From assembly GCA_030150425.1 (NCBI GenBank), contig JASLFY010000310.1:1-5293 (forward strand): DNA of 5,293 bases. Reading direction: 5' to 3'. Shown in pieces: positions 5,283 to 5,293 of the stretch. Origin of the DNA: Yimella sp. GTDB lineage: Bacteria > Actinomycetota > Actinomycetes > Actinomycetales > Dermatophilaceae. The notes below the pieces were generated by a model. That model ran no database searches and was not told the DNA's origin. It saw only the letters and a program-made list of their open reading frames with translations. Position numbers and translations under genes: made by a program. How positions within the stretch are numbered: the stretch's first letter is position 1; every line of letters starts with the position of its first letter.

Positions 5283-5293
5283 CCACCATCAAT

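Noticed and set aside
5245..5293. A divergent plus-strand gene starting near 5261
   Set aside because: GTG codons at 5261 and 5266 could start a frame, but only about 30 nt are visible with no good ribosome site, so it cannot be supported.
1..5293. A hidden defence, toxin-antitoxin, mobile or other novel system
   Set aside because: Every region is accounted for by metabolic, transport and repair genes with normal composition. I saw no nuclease, transposase, toxin or repeat array.

Overview
The window is GC-rich (roughly two thirds G+C by eye). Its coding regions use mostly G- or C-ending codons, starts are ATG or GTG, and genes are packed with overlapping stop/start codons. Together with the kinds of protein encoded, this points to the chromosome of a high-GC actinobacterium, possibly in the Micrococcales; I cannot place it more exactly. 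I see no tRNA, rRNA, CRISPR array, insertion sequence, integrase or phage gene.

Layout. Plus strand, left: the 3' part of a gluconokinase gene (gntK, cut by the window edge) is followed with a 1-nt overlap by a gluconate:H+ symporter of the GntP family (402-1832). This is a gluconate uptake and phosphorylation operon feeding 6-phosphogluconate into central metabolism. A 70-nt gap follows, filled mostly by a near-perfect GC-rich hairpin (1850-1886). After it comes a small four-helix membrane protein of the DUF2871 family (1903-2358).

Minus strand, right: a four-gene operon reads leftward from about 5244 to 2306. It encodes two ABC-2 type permeases, an ABC ATPase (together resembling the COG4587/COG3694/COG4586 exporter type of unknown substrate), and an alkyltransferase-like (ATL) DNA-repair protein that has Trp where O6-alkylguanine transferases have their catalytic Cys. 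All junctions are overlapping (8, 4 and 1 nt), so translation is probably coupled. A plausible sigma-70 promoter with a short inverted repeat in its spacer lies just upstream of the first permease, giving almost no 5' leader.

The two blocks converge: the DUF2871 gene and the ATL gene overlap tail to tail by 53 bp, with a hairpin spanning the DUF2871 stop codon.

Nothing here is clearly a new defence or mobile system. The points that deserve a second look are the coupling of an ATL gene to an exporter operon, the convergent overlap, the hairpin close to the DUF2871 start, the compact promoter, and an excess of the word CGTACG with a linked Val-Arg codon preference.
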